A DNA stretch of 64,000 nucleotides, taken from the NCBI RefSeq assembly GCF_000512695.2, contig NZ_AZRW02000007.1:124001-188000 (forward strand), read 5' to 3'. The stretch is from Pseudomonas sp. QTF5 (GTDB lineage: Bacteria; Pseudomonadota; Gammaproteobacteria; Pseudomonadales; Pseudomonadaceae). The notes beneath the pieces are model-generated. The model did no database searches. It was given only the letters and a program-made list of their open reading frames with translations, and was not told the origin of the DNA. How positions within the stretch are numbered: the first letter of the stretch is position 1; each line of letters starts with the position of its first letter. Made by a program: the position numbers and the translations under genes. Below are positions 1-9,151 of this stretch, piece after piece.

Positions 1-390
1 CACGTACAGTACAAGATTGTGATCAACCATCTCGAAGCCATACTTGTCGACGATTGCTTTCTGCAGCCGCTCGATTTCTTCGTCGAAGAATTCGATCACT
101 TCACTGGTCTCGACGTTGACCATATGGTCGTGATGCTTGCCGTCGTCCAGCTCGAAGACCGCATGGCCTCCGTCGAAGTTGTGCCGCACCACAAGGCCAG
201 CTGCCTCGAACTGGGTCAGAACACGGTAAACCGTGGCCAGACCGACGTCCTCACCAGCCTCCATCAGCGCCTTGTAGACGTCCTCGGCACTCATGTGGCG
301 CTGCTCGGCGGAATCGAGCATTTGCAGAATTTTGACCCGTGGAAGGGTCACTTTGAGGCCGGCTTTGCGTAGTTCGCTATTTTCAACCAT
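1..390 (-). CDS. fur: Ferric uptake regulator Fur (3' end cut by window edge)
   Basis: Fur is the cytoplasmic Fe(II)-responsive repressor of iron acquisition genes. The minus strand is open from ATG at 390 to the window edge, giving 130 residues of a family usually near 134. The N-terminal winged helix is recognisable (MVENSELRKAGLKVTLPR, then a recognition helix with GLATVYRVLTQFEAAGL). The metal-binding histidine cluster GKHHDHM follows at about residues 87-93, and then the dimerisation domain. It is divergent from omlA across 97 bp, the conserved Pseudomonas arrangement. Only the last few codons are missing. Identification is secure. Confidence 0.97.
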   Translation of the reverse strand, partial: MVENSELRKAGLKVTLPRVKILQMLDSAEQRHMSAEDVYKALMEAGEDVGLATVYRVLTQFEAAGLVVRHNFDGGHAVFELDDGKHHDHMVNVETSEVIEFFDEEIERLQKAIVDKYGFEMVDHNLVLYV

Positions 391-413
391 GGTCAGCTTT
401 CTCGCGATGCTGC

Positions 414-442
414 TTCGCAGCTTCTCTTAATGCGGGTATGAT
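414..442 (+). promoter_or_regulatory. Candidate sigma-70 promoter of bamE/omlA
   Basis: A TTCGCA box at 414-419 and TATGAT at 437-442 are separated by exactly 17 bp, 45 bp before the omlA start. The -10 matches consensus at five of six bases and the -35 at four of six. The assignment rests on the sequence alone. Confidence 0.5.
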
Positions 443-487
443 CGGCGTTTACGTTGTCCCAGCCAAGATAGTGGAAGTCGCCCACCG

Positions 488-1015
488 ATGCAAAACACCA
501 AGCTCTTGCTAACCAGTTTCACCTTTGTGGGACTGCTCGCACTCGCCGGTTGTTCATTCCCCGGGGTTTACAAAATCGACATCCAACAGGGCAATGTCGT
601 CACGCAGGACATGATAGACCAGTTACGTCCGGGAATGACCCGCCGGCAAGTACGGTTTATCATGGGCAACCCTCTGCTGACTGACACGTTCCATGCCGAT
701 CGCTGGGATTATCTGTACAGCCTGCAACCGGGTGGCGGCGAACGCCAACAGGAACGCATTAGCGTCATCTTCAACCCAAATGATCAACTTGTCAGCCTCT
801 CTGGCGATTTCATGCCGGGCGTGAGCCGCGACGAAGCCATTCTCGGCAAGGACAGTGGCACTACCGTGACCACGCCTGCAGAAAACGTCGAGAAGCCGAA
901 GCCAGAGAAACCGGTCAAGCCAGGTTCGTTGCTGGACCAGATCCAGAAGGACGTGGACAACGTTGAAACCGTTCCAATCCCGACGCCAGAACCGCTGGAA
1001 ACCTCGCCGCAATAA
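488..1015 (+). CDS. bamE: Outer-membrane assembly lipoprotein BamE/OmlA
   Basis: This is a lipoprotein subunit of the BAM complex, which inserts beta-barrel proteins into the outer membrane; it is called OmlA in Pseudomonas. The 175-residue product starts with a lipoprotein signal peptide ending in the lipobox LAGC (Cys22). The SmpA/OmlA domain follows at about residues 36-115, with the family hallmarks [16 protein letters not shown] and DRWDYLY. The C-terminal tail is rich in Pro, Lys and Glu, and is longer than in enteric BamE. It is transcribed away from fur and ends at a strong terminator. Confidence 0.95.
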   Translation: MQNTKLLLTSFTFVGLLALAGCSFPGVYKIDIQQGNVVTQDMIDQLRPGMTRRQVRFIMGNPLLTDTFHADRWDYLYSLQPGGGERQQERISVIFNPNDQLVSLSGDFMPGVSRDEAILGKDSGTTVTTPAENVEKPKPEKPVKPGSLLDQIQKDVDNVETVPIPTPEPLETSPQ

Positions 1016-1028
1016 TTTGCGACGCAAT

Positions 1029-1055
1029 AAAAAACCCGGCATGTCCGGGTTTTTT
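1029..1055. terminator. Bidirectional rho-independent terminator
   Basis: Perfect 11-bp arms (AAAAAACCCGG and CCGGGTTTTTT) flank a 5-base loop. The A-tract on one side and T-tract on the other let it work on both strands. It lies between the convergent bamE and rnfH-like genes. Confidence 0.92.
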
Positions 1056-1076
1056 ATCGTCTGGCGTTTAACCGGA

Positions 1077-1391
1077 TCACTGATTCCGGGCTTTGGCCTC
1101 GGCCGCTTTGGCAGCGCGTAACCGGCGAACTTCTTTCGGATCGGCCAGCAACGGCCGGTAAATCTCGAGGCGATCCCCTGCCTGAACCGGACGATTGGCC
1201 GGCTCAGCGATCACTTTGCCAAAGATCCCAACCGGACAACTGGCTAGGTCCAGCTCAGGGAATTCGCTGTTCAGGCCGGATTTGAACAACGCATCTCGCA
1301 CTGTTGCGCCCACCGGCACCGTTACGGTCAGCAATACCTGACGATCAACAGCGGCATACACCACTTCGACCTTGATCACTGCCTCAACCAT
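1077..1391 (-). CDS. RnfH-family (UPF0125) ubiquitin-like fold protein
   Basis: This is a 104-residue member of the RnfH/UPF0125 family, small proteins with a beta-grasp fold and no firm biochemical role. The fold shows as IKVEVVYA...TVTVPVGATVRDAL, then VGIFGKVI and the conserved GDRLEIYRPLLADPKE. The chosen start (MVEAVIKV) overlaps the ratA stop by 8 bp, so the two are translationally coupled; this ratA-rnfH order is widespread in gammaproteobacteria. A start 5 codons further upstream is possible but less likely. The C-terminus is Ala- and Lys-rich and probably disordered. Confidence 0.9.
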   Translation of the reverse strand: MVEAVIKVEVVYAAVDRQVLLTVTVPVGATVRDALFKSGLNSEFPELDLASCPVGIFGKVIAEPANRPVQAGDRLEIYRPLLADPKEVRRLRAAKAAEAKARNQ

Positions 1392-1818
1392 GCATCTGTT
1401 TCGCACGCTGACAAAACGCGTCCATCAGCGTATTCGCCGCCTGATTGAACAATGGTCCCAACGTCGCACGCACCAGAGGCCCCGAATAGTCGAACGACAA
1501 GTCCAGACTGATCTTGCAGGCCTTTTCGCCCAACGGCTTGAACACCCAGACGCCGTGCAACTGGCTGAATGGACCTTCCTCGAGGTTCATCTCGATCGAA
1601 CGCCCGGGCACCAGGGTGTTGCGTGTCACGAAATGCTGACTCAGGCCACCCTTGGCCACGCCGACGCTGGCGCGCATAAGCTCAGGAGTGCTTTCCAGGA
1701 CTTCCGCCGACGAGCACCACGGCAGGAATTCCGGATAGCGGGCCACGTCGTTGACCAAGTCATAAAGCGCTTGTGCCGGGTAAGGCAGCAGGGCTGAACG
1801 TTGAATGTGTGTCGTCAT
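1384..1818 (-). CDS. ratA: RatA/PasT-type START-fold (coenzyme Q-binding) protein
   Basis: This 144-residue protein belongs to the polyketide cyclase/START superfamily. Enteric members (RatA, PasT) were described as inhibitors of 70S ribosome association, and eukaryotic relatives (Coq10) bind ubiquinone; which role applies here cannot be read from sequence. Family hallmarks are ALYDLVNDVARYPEFLPWC near the N-terminus and LDLSFDYSGPLVRATLGPLF near the C-terminus. The start MTTHIQRSALL is preferred over one 10 codons upstream because the conserved domain begins there. It forms an operon with the rnfH-like gene and is convergent with smpB only after the transporter gene. Confidence 0.88.
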   Translation of the reverse strand: MTTHIQRSALLPYPAQALYDLVNDVARYPEFLPWCSSAEVLESTPELMRASVGVAKGGLSQHFVTRNTLVPGRSIEMNLEEGPFSQLHGVWVFKPLGEKACKISLDLSFDYSGPLVRATLGPLFNQAANTLMDAFCQRAKQMHG

Positions 1819-1825
1819 GTCAGCG

Positions 1826-3229
1826 TTACTTCCACAGCTGGGCGGCAAACACTACAAGAATGCCGATGGGCGCCACATAGCGCATCAAGAACAGGGACAG
1901 GGCGAACAGCACCGGACGGCGGATCGACAACTCGTCGCGCACCGCTTCACGCCCCATCACCCAGCCCGCAAACACCACGAAACACAAACCACCGAGTGGC
2001 AACATGATCCGCGAGGTGAAGAAATCGATCACACCGAAGAAGTCCAGACCACCGGCAGCTCCCCATTGATAGAGGTGGAACATCCCGCCTTCGTTCACGA
2101 AAAACTTGGCTTCCTTCCAGATATTGAAGGAAAACACGGTGCCCAAACCGACGAACCAGCAAATGAATGCCAGCCAGAAGGTAACCCAGGCGCGGCTGAT
2201 CTTCGTGCGCTCAACCAGGTAAGCCACCATCGGTTCGAGCAGGGAAATCGCCGAACTCCAGGCCGCAATCGCTACCAGCACGAAGAACACTACGCCCATC
2301 AACTGGCCGAACGCTACGTTGCCAAAGGCAAATGGCAGGCTGACGAACATCAGACCTGGGCCTTCGCTCGGGTTCAGGCCGGCAGCGAACACAATCGGAA
2401 ACAATGCCAGACCCGCCACCAGGGAAACGAAGGTATCGAGCAGTGCCACGCCGACCACAGTCCCGGAAATCGACGAACTCTTCGGCATGTAAGCGCCGTA
2501 GATCATGATCGAACCGACGCCCACACTCAGGGAAAAGAAAGCGTGCCCCATCGCCGGCAGCAAGCCGTCGAGCACTTTTTCCGGGTGGAAGTCGAACATG
2601 AAATGCACGCCGTCCATGAAATGACCCGTGGTCATGCTGTAGCCCAGCAATACAAGGATCATCACGAACAGCAGCGGCATCATGATCCGCAGGCTGCGCT
2701 CCAGCCCGGCGACCACGCCTTTGGCGATCACCACGGCGGAGAGAAGCATGAAAATCGTGTGCCAAAGTGTCAGGCGCCATGGGTCAGCGATCACATTGCC
2801 GAAGTACGCGCCGACCTGATCAGGTGTCACACCCTGGAAGTCGCCACGCCCCATGTCGATGATGTAATCCAGCGACCAACCGCCCACCACGCTATAGAAA
2901 GACAGGATCAGCAATGCCGTGATCATTCCGGCAAACGCGCCCCAGGACCACTTCGCCGAATGTCCCGCTTCCAGGGCCAGGACCTTCAAGGCATTCGCCG
3001 GGCTCTGCCGCGCGCGCCGGCCGATCAGGGTTTCGGCCAGCATGACGGGCATACCGATCAGCGCGATACAGGCCAGGAACATCAGGACGAAGGCTCCGCC
3101 ACCGTAGACGCCGACCATGTAAGGGAATTTCCAGATACTACCCAGCCCCACGGCCGAACCGGTCGCGGCGAGTATGAAGACCCAGCGGCTAGCCCAACTG
3201 CCGTGGACAGAAACCTTGTCTGTCGACAT
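1826..3229 (-). CDS. Sodium-dependent symporter, neurotransmitter:sodium symporter family
   Basis: This is an inner-membrane Na+-coupled importer of the NSS (SNF) family, whose bacterial members mostly carry amino acids or similar amines. The 467-residue product opens with [29 protein letters not shown] broken here to its core, [14 protein letters not shown], the conserved TM1 signature with its unwound sodium and substrate site. About eleven further hydrophobic segments follow. The start MSTDKVS was chosen over an upstream ATG because it places the signature near residue 20 as in the family. The ratA start lies just beyond its 3' end. The substrate cannot be told from sequence. Confidence 0.9.
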   Translation of the reverse strand: MSTDKVSVHGSWASRWVFILAATGSAVGLGSIWKFPYMVGVYGGGAFVLMFLACIALIGMPVMLAETLIGRRARQSPANALKVLALEAGHSAKWSWGAFAGMITALLILSFYSVVGGWSLDYIIDMGRGDFQGVTPDQVGAYFGNVIADPWRLTLWHTIFMLLSAVVIAKGVVAGLERSLRIMMPLLFVMILVLLGYSMTTGHFMDGVHFMFDFHPEKVLDGLLPAMGHAFFSLSVGVGSIMIYGAYMPKSSSISGTVVGVALLDTFVSLVAGLALFPIVFAAGLNPSEGPGLMFVSLPFAFGNVAFGQLMGVVFFVLVAIAAWSSAISLLEPMVAYLVERTKISRAWVTFWLAFICWFVGLGTVFSFNIWKEAKFFVNEGGMFHLYQWGAAGGLDFFGVIDFFTSRIMLPLGGLCFVVFAGWVMGREAVRDELSIRRPVLFALSLFLMRYVAPIGILVVFAAQLWK

Positions 3230-3347
3230 CGTTATCACGCCCAAGCGTTCAAAAAAGAGGCCGCATTGTCCGGGATTCAATCAACCTGCTCAAGCACGTA
3301 GCGTCACCGTAGCCGACTCGCTTGCAACTCCCTATAATGCCGCCCCT

Positions 3348-3830
3348 ATGGCTAAACAGAAGAAACACCCAACAGGGACCATCGCGCAAAACAAAAAGGC
3401 GCGACACGATTACTTCATCGAGCATAAGTTCGAGGCTGGTCTGGTCCTGGCCGGCTGGGAAGTAAAAAGTTTGCGGGCAAGCAAGCTACAACTGGTTGAC
3501 AGTTACGTGCTGCTCAAGGATGGCGAGGCCTGGCTGCTCGGCAGCCACATTACGCCGCTGATGACTGCCAGCACCCACGTCATCGCTGATCCGACCCGCA
3601 CCCGGAAATTGCTGCTCAACCGGCGCGAGCTGGAAAAGCTGGCCGCTGCCGTGCAGCAAAAAGGTTACGCCTGCGTGTGCCTCTCCTGGTACTGGAGCAA
3701 GCACATGGTCAAGTGCGAGATCGCTCTGGGCAAGGGCAAGAAGGAATACGACAAGCGTGATACCGAACGCGAACGCGACGCCGGTCGTGAGTTGCAGCGT
3801 GCGGTGCGGAACAAGGGTAAGGAAGACTAG
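3348..3830 (+). CDS. smpB: SsrA-binding protein SmpB
   Basis: SmpB binds tmRNA and is required for trans-translation, the rescue of stalled ribosomes with tagging of the unfinished peptide. The 160-residue product is full length. Hallmarks are the N-terminal [19 protein letters not shown], the core [14 protein letters not shown], and the basic C-terminal tail [17 protein letters not shown], which folds into the mRNA channel in known structures. Start at ATG 3348 by homology; an upstream in-frame extension has no SmpB character. Its partner RNA gene ssrA lies 10 kb downstream in this window. Confidence 0.97.
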   Translation: MAKQKKHPTGTIAQNKKARHDYFIEHKFEAGLVLAGWEVKSLRASKLQLVDSYVLLKDGEAWLLGSHITPLMTASTHVIADPTRTRKLLLNRRELEKLAAAVQQKGYACVCLSWYWSKHMVKCEIALGKGKKEYDKRDTERERDAGRELQRAVRNKGKED

Positions 3831-3851
3831 TTCTTTCGCCTTCAGATCGCT

Positions 3852-3970
3852 TTCGCGAGCAAGTCGGATCGCCGCTCCGCCGCTCCCACATTATCCGTGG
3901 ATGCCGACATCTATGTGGCAGACCCGGAACCTGTGGGAGCGGCGGTGCGGCGATCCGACTTGCTCGCGAA
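3852..3970. repeat. Inverted pair of REP elements
   Basis: Two inverted copies (3852-3890 and 3932-3970) of a Pseudomonas REP unit sit between convergent smpB and lldR. Each reads TGTGGGAGCGGCGG...GATCCGACTTGCTCGCGAA in one orientation. This variant carries an insertion (GCGGCGATCCGA) that the shorter REPs elsewhere in the window lack. Such pairs are mobilised by RAYT transposases, none of which is encoded here. Confidence 0.9.
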
Positions 3971-4002
3971 TGCAATCGTCCAATCACCACAGAACTAACT
4001 GA

Positions 4003-4770
4003 CTACATCCCCTTGCGCCGCTCCGCCCGAGCCACGCGCTGCACTTCCTGACGCACCTCTTCCAGCACTTCCTGCACATACAAAATGTGCCGACTGGAAA
4101 CCTCTCGCGCCTGCTCTGCCCGACCTTCGATAATCGCCAGATACAATTCTCTGTGTTGAGCGATCAACATGTCGCGAGTTTCAGCGCGCTGTTTGTACAT
4201 GCCGCCGATGTTGGTCACAACGTTGCGCTTGAGCAGGTCGAACAAACCACGAATGGTGTGCAGCAGCACTGCGTTATGACTGGCCTCGGCGATCGCCAAA
4301 TGAAACTTCGCATCCGCCGCGCCCTCTTCCGCCCGACCCACCTCGTCATGGCGCGAATAGCAGTCCTGCAATTCGTCGAACGCCGCCGTCAGCCGCTCGC
4401 GATCCACGTCTGTGGCACGCAATGCCGCGTAGTAAGCACAGGATGCTTCCAGCGTATGACGAAACTCCAGCAAATCGCGCTGGGCCTCGGGGTTGCTTTC
4501 CAGCAGATGCAACAGTGGATCGCTGAACGTCGAGCCCAGGGATTCCACCACATAGTTACCGCCGCCCTGACGGCTGACCAGCAATCCTTTGGCGGCCAGT
4601 TTCTGGATCGCTTCGCGCAACGAAGGGCGTGACACGCCGAACTGCTCGGCCAACGCACGCTCGGCCGGTAGACGCTCGCCGGCCTTCAATGTGCCCTCGA
4701 GAATCATCCCTTCGAGCTGCTCGACAATATCGTCAGACAAACGGCGCTGCCGAATCTGATCAAACCCCAT
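4003..4770 (-). CDS. lldR: FadR-family transcriptional regulator of lactate use, LldR
   Basis: This is a GntR-superfamily, FadR-subfamily repressor that in Pseudomonas controls lactate genes and responds to lactate. The 255-residue product has an N-terminal winged helix at about residues 8-75 (LKAGERLPAERALAEQFGVSRPSLREA, of which ERLPAERALAEQFGVS is the core). A FCD effector domain follows at about 95-230, with the family's metal-site histidines (DAKFHLAIAEASHN and later QHRELYLAI). It is divergent from lldP, and a matching palindrome lies at the lldP promoter. Start at ATG 4770; the GTG one codon upstream is the alternative. Confidence 0.9.
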   Translation of the reverse strand: MGFDQIRQRRLSDDIVEQLEGMILEGTLKAGERLPAERALAEQFGVSRPSLREAIQKLAAKGLLVSRQGGGNYVVESLGSTFSDPLLHLLESNPEAQRDLLEFRHTLEASCAYYAALRATDVDRERLTAAFDELQDCYSRHDEVGRAEEGAADAKFHLAIAEASHNAVLLHTIRGLFDLLKRNVVTNIGGMYKQRAETRDMLIAQHRELYLAIIEGRAEQAREVSSRHILYVQEVLEEVRQEVQRVARAERRKGM

Positions 4771-4916
4771 CACTCAATTCTCCACGATCCCGACGGCTCG
4801 CCGGGCTCTCTATTCTGGCCTATCGGCGCTGCATCAGCACCTACCAGACGACGTTTGATCGAACAGATCAGATGCGTTCTGCACTGCTCATTCGACAAAA
4901 GTTTTAGGGCGGCAAA

Positions 4917-4946
4917 TTGACACACCGCATACAAGGCTTTTACCCT
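4917..4946 (+). promoter_or_regulatory. Candidate lldP promoter
   Basis: A consensus -35 TTGACA (4917-4922) is followed 18 bp later by TACCCT (4941-4946). The predicted start of transcription, around 4953, lies a few bases before the LldR palindrome. The assignment is from sequence only. Confidence 0.6.
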
Positions 4947-4963
4947 AGCCAACAGCGATTGTA

Positions 4964-4980
4964 AATTGGTATTACCAATT
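4964..4980. promoter_or_regulatory. LldR/FadR-type operator palindrome
   Basis: AATTGGTATTACCAATT is a perfect 8-bp inverted repeat around one central base. It matches the known TTGGT-N3-ACCAA pattern bound by PdhR and LldR regulators of the FadR subfamily. It sits just downstream of the predicted lldP start point, where a bound repressor would block initiation or early elongation. Confidence 0.85.
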
Positions 4981-5032
4981 ATCCAAGAACGCTGACCAGT
5001 GCCTGACCAACAACAATTAGGGGCCACCCCAT

Positions 5033-6724
5033 ATGCAAACCTGGCAACAGCTCTACAGCCCGCTCGGCAGTCTCGGCGTGTCCGCACTCGCGGCCGTCAT
5101 CCCCATCGTATTTTTCTTCCTGGCTTTGGCCGTGTTCCGCCTCAAAGGCCACGTGGCCGGCAGCATTACCCTTGCGCTGTCGATTGCCGTGGCAATTTTC
5201 GCGTTCCAGATGCCGGTCGATATGGCCTTCGCGGCCGCCGGATATGGCTTCGCCTATGGCTTGTGGCCGATTGCGTGGATCATCGTGGCAGCGGTATTCC
5301 TATACAAACTGACGGTCAAGAGTGGCCAGTTCGAAGTGATCCGCAGCTCGGTGCTATCGATCACCGACGACCAGCGCCTGCAAGTACTGCTGATCGGTTT
5401 CTGCTTCGGCGCCTTCCTGGAAGGTGCCGCCGGTTTCGGCGCACCGGTAGCGATTACCGCCGCGCTGCTGGTAGGACTGGGCTTCAACCCGTTGTACGCC
5501 GCTGGCCTGTGCTTGATCGCTAACACCGCGCCGGTAGCCTTTGGCGCATTGGGAATTCCGATCATCGTCGCCGGGCAAGTCACCGGCATCGACGCGTTCA
5601 AGATCGGCGCCATGACCGGTCGCCAACTGCCATTGCTGTCACTGTTCGTGCCGTTCTGGCTGGTGTTCATGATGGACGGCCTGCGCGGCGTTCGGGAAAC
5701 CTGGCCGGCGGCACTGGTGGCCGGTTTGAGCTTCGCTGTCACCCAGTACTTCACCTCGAACTTCATTGGCCCGGAACTGCCGGACATCACCTCGGCGCTG
5801 GCCAGCCTGATTTCTCTGACGCTATTCCTGAAAATCTGGCAGCCAAAACGCGCCGCTGGCGCCCACATCGTCGGCGCGGTCTCGGCTTCCGTGGTGGCCA
5901 GCACCGGCGGTTTCGGTCAACCGCGCACCACCGTGGCTTCGCCTTACAGCCTGGGGGAAATTTTCAAAGCCTGGTCGCCGTTCCTGATTCTCACCGTACT
6001 GGTCACGATCTGGACGCTGAAACCCTTCAAGGCCATGTTCGCTGCAGGTGGTTCGATGTATAGCTGGGTGTTCAACTTCGCCATCTCGCATCTGGATCAA
6101 ATGGTGATCAAGATCGCACCGATCGTGACGGCCCCGACGGCGATGCCGGCGGTGTTCAAACTCGATCCGATTTCCGCGACTGGCACGGCGATTTTCTTCT
6201 CTGCGCTGATCTCGATGCTGGTACTGAAGATCAATCTCAAAACTGGTCTTACCATTTTTAAAGAAACCGTCTACGAACTGCGCTGGCCGATTTTGTCCAT
6301 CGGCATGGTGCTGGCCTTTGCCTTCGTCACCAATTACTCGGGCATGTCGTCGACCATGGCTCTGGTACTGGCAGGCACAGGTGCGGCATTCCCGTTCTTC
6401 TCGCCATTCCTCGGCTGGCTCGGTGTGTTCTTGACCGGTTCCGATACTTCATCCAACGCACTGTTCAGTTCGCTGCAAGCGACCACTGCGCACCAGATCG
6501 GCGTCAACGACACCTTGCTGGTGGCGGCGAACACCAGCGGCGGTGTGACCGGCAAGATGATTTCGCCGCAATCGATCGCTGTGGCCTGCGCCGCGACCGG
6601 GCTGGTGGGCAAAGAATCGGATCTGTTCCGCTTCACCCTCAAGCACAGCCTATTCTTCGCAACGATCGTCGGCCTGATCACTTTGGCTCAGGCCTACTGG
6701 TTCACCGGCATGCTGGTGCACTAA
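5033..6724 (+). CDS. lldP: L-lactate permease (LctP family)
   Basis: This inner-membrane permease imports lactate, and usually glycolate, with protons. The 563-residue product has the normal family length and about twelve or more hydrophobic segments. Family motifs include [20 protein letters not shown] (roughly residues 120-140) and the C-terminal [10 protein letters not shown] and [20 protein letters not shown]. It is the first gene of the lactate operon, divergent from lldR. A 9-bp hairpin lies between it and lutA, so expression may be stepped down after lldP. Confidence 0.95.
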   Translation: MQTWQQLYSPLGSLGVSALAAVIPIVFFFLALAVFRLKGHVAGSITLALSIAVAIFAFQMPVDMAFAAAGYGFAYGLWPIAWIIVAAVFLYKLTVKSGQFEVIRSSVLSITDDQRLQVLLIGFCFGAFLEGAAGFGAPVAITAALLVGLGFNPLYAAGLCLIANTAPVAFGALGIPIIVAGQVTGIDAFKIGAMTGRQLPLLSLFVPFWLVFMMDGLRGVRETWPAALVAGLSFAVTQYFTSNFIGPELPDITSALASLISLTLFLKIWQPKRAAGAHIVGAVSASVVASTGGFGQPRTTVASPYSLGEIFKAWSPFLILTVLVTIWTLKPFKAMFAAGGSMYSWVFNFAISHLDQMVIKIAPIVTAPTAMPAVFKLDPISATGTAIFFSALISMLVLKINLKTGLTIFKETVYELRWPILSIGMVLAFAFVTNYSGMSSTMALVLAGTGAAFPFFSPFLGWLGVFLTGSDTSSNALFSSLQATTAHQIGVNDTLLVAANTSGGVTGKMISPQSIAVACAATGLVGKESDLFRFTLKHSLFFATIVGLITLAQAYWFTGMLVH

Positions 6725-6750
6725 GAACTACACGCGACACGGAAAAAACC

Positions 6751-6775
6751 GACGCCGGGTTACGCCCCCGGCGTC
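6751..6775. terminator. Intergenic hairpin between lldP and lutA
   Basis: A GC-rich stem (GACGCCGGG and CCCGGCGTC) encloses a 7-base loop. The T-run needed for termination is absent on the plus strand; an A-run precedes the stem. It may act as an mRNA stability or processing element, or a weak attenuator, rather than a true terminator. Confidence 0.5.
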
Positions 6776-6875
6776 AGCTATTCACAACCGGGTCTGCAAG
6801 GCTACTGAAAGCTTCCCTCTCTATATTCAGCAGCCTCAGCGGACGGATAACCGGGACCACCCGGAGACACGCCTG

Positions 6876-7700
6876 ATGAGCGAGCTTTTTTACAACGCTG
6901 TGCCGAATGCGACCCGCGTCGCCCCGCCGCTGCCCGAGCCTCGGCAATACCCCAGCGAAAAACCGTCACGGGTCTACCTGTTCGGAACCTGCGTGGTGGA
7001 TCTGTTCTACCCGGACGCCGGGATGGACGCGATCCACCTGCTAGAGCGCGAAGGCATTCGTGTCGAATACCCGCAAGGGCAAAGCTGCTGCGGGCAACCG
7101 GCTTACACCTCGGGTTACACCGAACAGGCCCGCACCGTGGCGCGCTCGCAACTGGCGTTGTTCGCCGGGGATTATCCGGTGGTGGTGCCGTCGGGGTCTT
7201 GCGCGGGCATGTTGCGCGAACACTACGCCGACTTGTTCAAGGACGAACCGCAAACGCTGAAACAGGTTCAAGCCCTCGCGGCACGGACTTATGAACTGGC
7301 CGAGTTTCTGCTGTTTGTCTGCAAGGTGCAGCTCAAGGACAGCGGCGAACCGGTAAAAGTGGCGTTGCACACGTCGTGCTCGGCACGTCGTGAAATGAAC
7401 ACCCACCTGCACGGCCGTGAGTTGTTGGCGCAGCTGAGCAATGTGGAGCGAGTCGACCACAGCCACGAAAGTGAATGCTGTGGCTTTGGTGGGACTTTCA
7501 GCGTCCGTATGCCAGATATTTCCGGCGCGATGGTGGCTGACAAGACCCGAGCGCTGAAGGAATCCGGCGCGCACAAGGTACTCAGTGCCGACTGCGGTTG
7601 CCTGATGAACATCAATGGCTCGCTGGAGAAACAGCAGGAAGCGTTGCGCGGTCAGCATCTGGCCAGTTTCCTGTGGCAGCGTACCGGAGGTGTTCTATGA
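6876..7700 (+). CDS. lutA: L-lactate dehydrogenase complex subunit LutA (LldE), CCG-domain protein
   Basis: LutA is one of three subunits (LutABC) of an iron-sulfur L-lactate oxidase that makes pyruvate. The 274-residue product carries the two cysteine-rich CCG modules typical of the family. The first has CVVDLFYPDAG and then SCCGQPAYTSGY; the second has HTSCSARREM and then ECCGFGGTFSVRMP. A leading segment of about 35 residues before the first module is longer than in Bacillus LutA. Its stop overlaps the lutB start (ATGA), so the subunits are coupled in translation. Confidence 0.93.
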   Translation: MSELFYNAVPNATRVAPPLPEPRQYPSEKPSRVYLFGTCVVDLFYPDAGMDAIHLLEREGIRVEYPQGQSCCGQPAYTSGYTEQARTVARSQLALFAGDYPVVVPSGSCAGMLREHYADLFKDEPQTLKQVQALAARTYELAEFLLFVCKVQLKDSGEPVKVALHTSCSARREMNTHLHGRELLAQLSNVERVDHSHESECCGFGGTFSVRMPDISGAMVADKTRALKESGAHKVLSADCGCLMNINGSLEKQQEALRGQHLASFLWQRTGGVL

Positions 7701-9151
7701 ACGCTTCCGCGATTATTCCTACGGTTGCCGTAGAAGAAGATTTCCGCACCCGTGCTCACAAGGCGTTGGGTGACAAGCAACTGCGAAATAACTTTCGCAC
7801 GGCGATGGATTCGCTGATGACAAAACGGGCAGCGTCCTTCAGCGATGCCCATGAAAGAGAACATTTGCGAGCGCTGGGTAATGCTGTCCGCGCCCGTGCT
7901 TTATCCAAGTTGCCCGATTTGCTCGAGCAGCTTGAACAGAACCTGACCCGCAACGGTGTGACAGTGCACTGGGCGGAAACGGTGGACGAGGCCAATGGCA
8001 TCGTCCTCTCGATCATCCGCGCTCACGAGGGGCGGCAAGTGATCAAGGGCAAATCGATGGTCAGCGAAGAGATGGAGATGAACCATTTCCTCGCTGAACA
8101 GGGCATTGAATGCCTGGAATCGGACATGGGCGAGTACATCGTCCAGCTCGACCATGAGAAGCCTTCACACATTATTATGCCGGCGATCCACAAGAATGCC
8201 GGTCAGGTCGCGTCCTTGTTCCACGACAAACTTGGCGTGGAGTACACCAAGGACGTTGACCAACTCATTCAGATCGGTCGCAAGGTCTTGCGGCAGAAAT
8301 TCTTCGAAGCGGACATCGGCGTCTCCGGCGTCAACTTCGCCGTGGCCGAAACCGGCACCTTGCTGTTGGTGGAAAACGAAGGCAACGGGCGCATGACCAC
8401 CACGGTGCCACCGGTGCACATCGCCGTCACCGGCATCGAAAAAGTCGTGGAAAACCTGCGGGACGTTGTGCCGCTGTTGTCACTGCTGACCCGCTCAGCC
8501 CTCGGCCAGCCGATCACCACCTACGTCAACATGATCTCCGGCCCGCGCAAAGAACATGAACTCGACGGCCCGCAGGAAGTGCACCTGGTATTGCTCGATA
8601 ACGGTCGCAGCCAGGCGTTTGCCGACAGCGAATTGCGTCAGACCCTGAACTGCATCCGCTGCGGCGCCTGTATGAATCATTGCCCGGTCTACACCCGAAT
8701 CGGCGGCCATGCCTATGGGGAGGTTTACCCTGGGCCTATCGGAAAAATCATCACCCCGCATATGGTCGGCCTGGCGAAAGTCCCCGACCACCCGAGTGCG
8801 TCTTCGTTATGCGGCGCTTGCGGTGAAGTCTGCCCGGTAAAAATTCCGATCCCTGCATTGCTACGTCGCCTACGGGAAGAGAACGTCAAAGCGCCGGACA
8901 GCCCGCATCAAGTGATGCGCGGCCAGGGCAGCAAGTACTCGCGCAAAGAACGCTTTATCTGGAACGCCTGGGCGAAGCTCAACAGCTCGCCAACGCTCTA
9001 TCGCCTGTTCGGCTTCTTCGCCACTCGCCTGCGCGCGCTGACCCCGAGCAACGTCGGCCCGTGGACCCAGAACCACAGCGCCCCGAAACCCACCGCCCGC
9101 TCACTGCATGACATGGCCCGCGAGCATCTGGCCAAACAGGGAGACCGCTGA
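7697..9151 (+). CDS. lutB: L-lactate dehydrogenase complex subunit LutB (LldF), iron-sulfur protein
   Basis: This is the ferredoxin-like, LUD-domain subunit of the LutABC lactate oxidase. The 484-residue product has an N-terminal LUD region at about residues 70-300 (KGKSMVSEEMEMN, VNFAVAETGTLLLVENEGN). Two 4Fe-4S motifs follow (CIRCGACMNHCPVY and CGACGEVCPVKIP), with a C-terminal DUF3390-like tail. The start at 7697 overlaps the lutA stop by 4 bp and follows a GGAGG ribosome site. Upstream in-frame ATGs would lie inside lutA and are rejected. Confidence 0.94.
   Translation: MNASAIIPTVAVEEDFRTRAHKALGDKQLRNNFRTAMDSLMTKRAASFSDAHEREHLRALGNAVRARALSKLPDLLEQLEQNLTRNGVTVHWAETVDEANGIVLSIIRAHEGRQVIKGKSMVSEEMEMNHFLAEQGIECLESDMGEYIVQLDHEKPSHIIMPAIHKNAGQVASLFHDKLGVEYTKDVDQLIQIGRKVLRQKFFEADIGVSGVNFAVAETGTLLLVENEGNGRMTTTVPPVHIAVTGIEKVVENLRDVVPLLSLLTRSALGQPITTYVNMISGPRKEHELDGPQEVHLVLLDNGRSQAFADSELRQTLNCIRCGACMNHCPVYTRIGGHAYGEVYPGPIGKIITPHMVGLAKVPDHPSASSLCGACGEVCPVKIPIPALLRRLREENVKAPDSPHQVMRGQGSKYSRKERFIWNAWAKLNSSPTLYRLFGFFATRLRALTPSNVGPWTQNHSAPKPTARSLHDMAREHLAKQGDR

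Noticed and set aside
1805..3301. Long plus-strand frame opposite the sodium symporter
   Set aside because: Composition is His/Gln-rich with no family features. It is a shadow of the GC-rich symporter gene on the minus strand.
3333..3338. TATAAT just before the smpB start as its promoter
   Set aside because: No -35 box lies at suitable distance, and it would make the transcript nearly leaderless.
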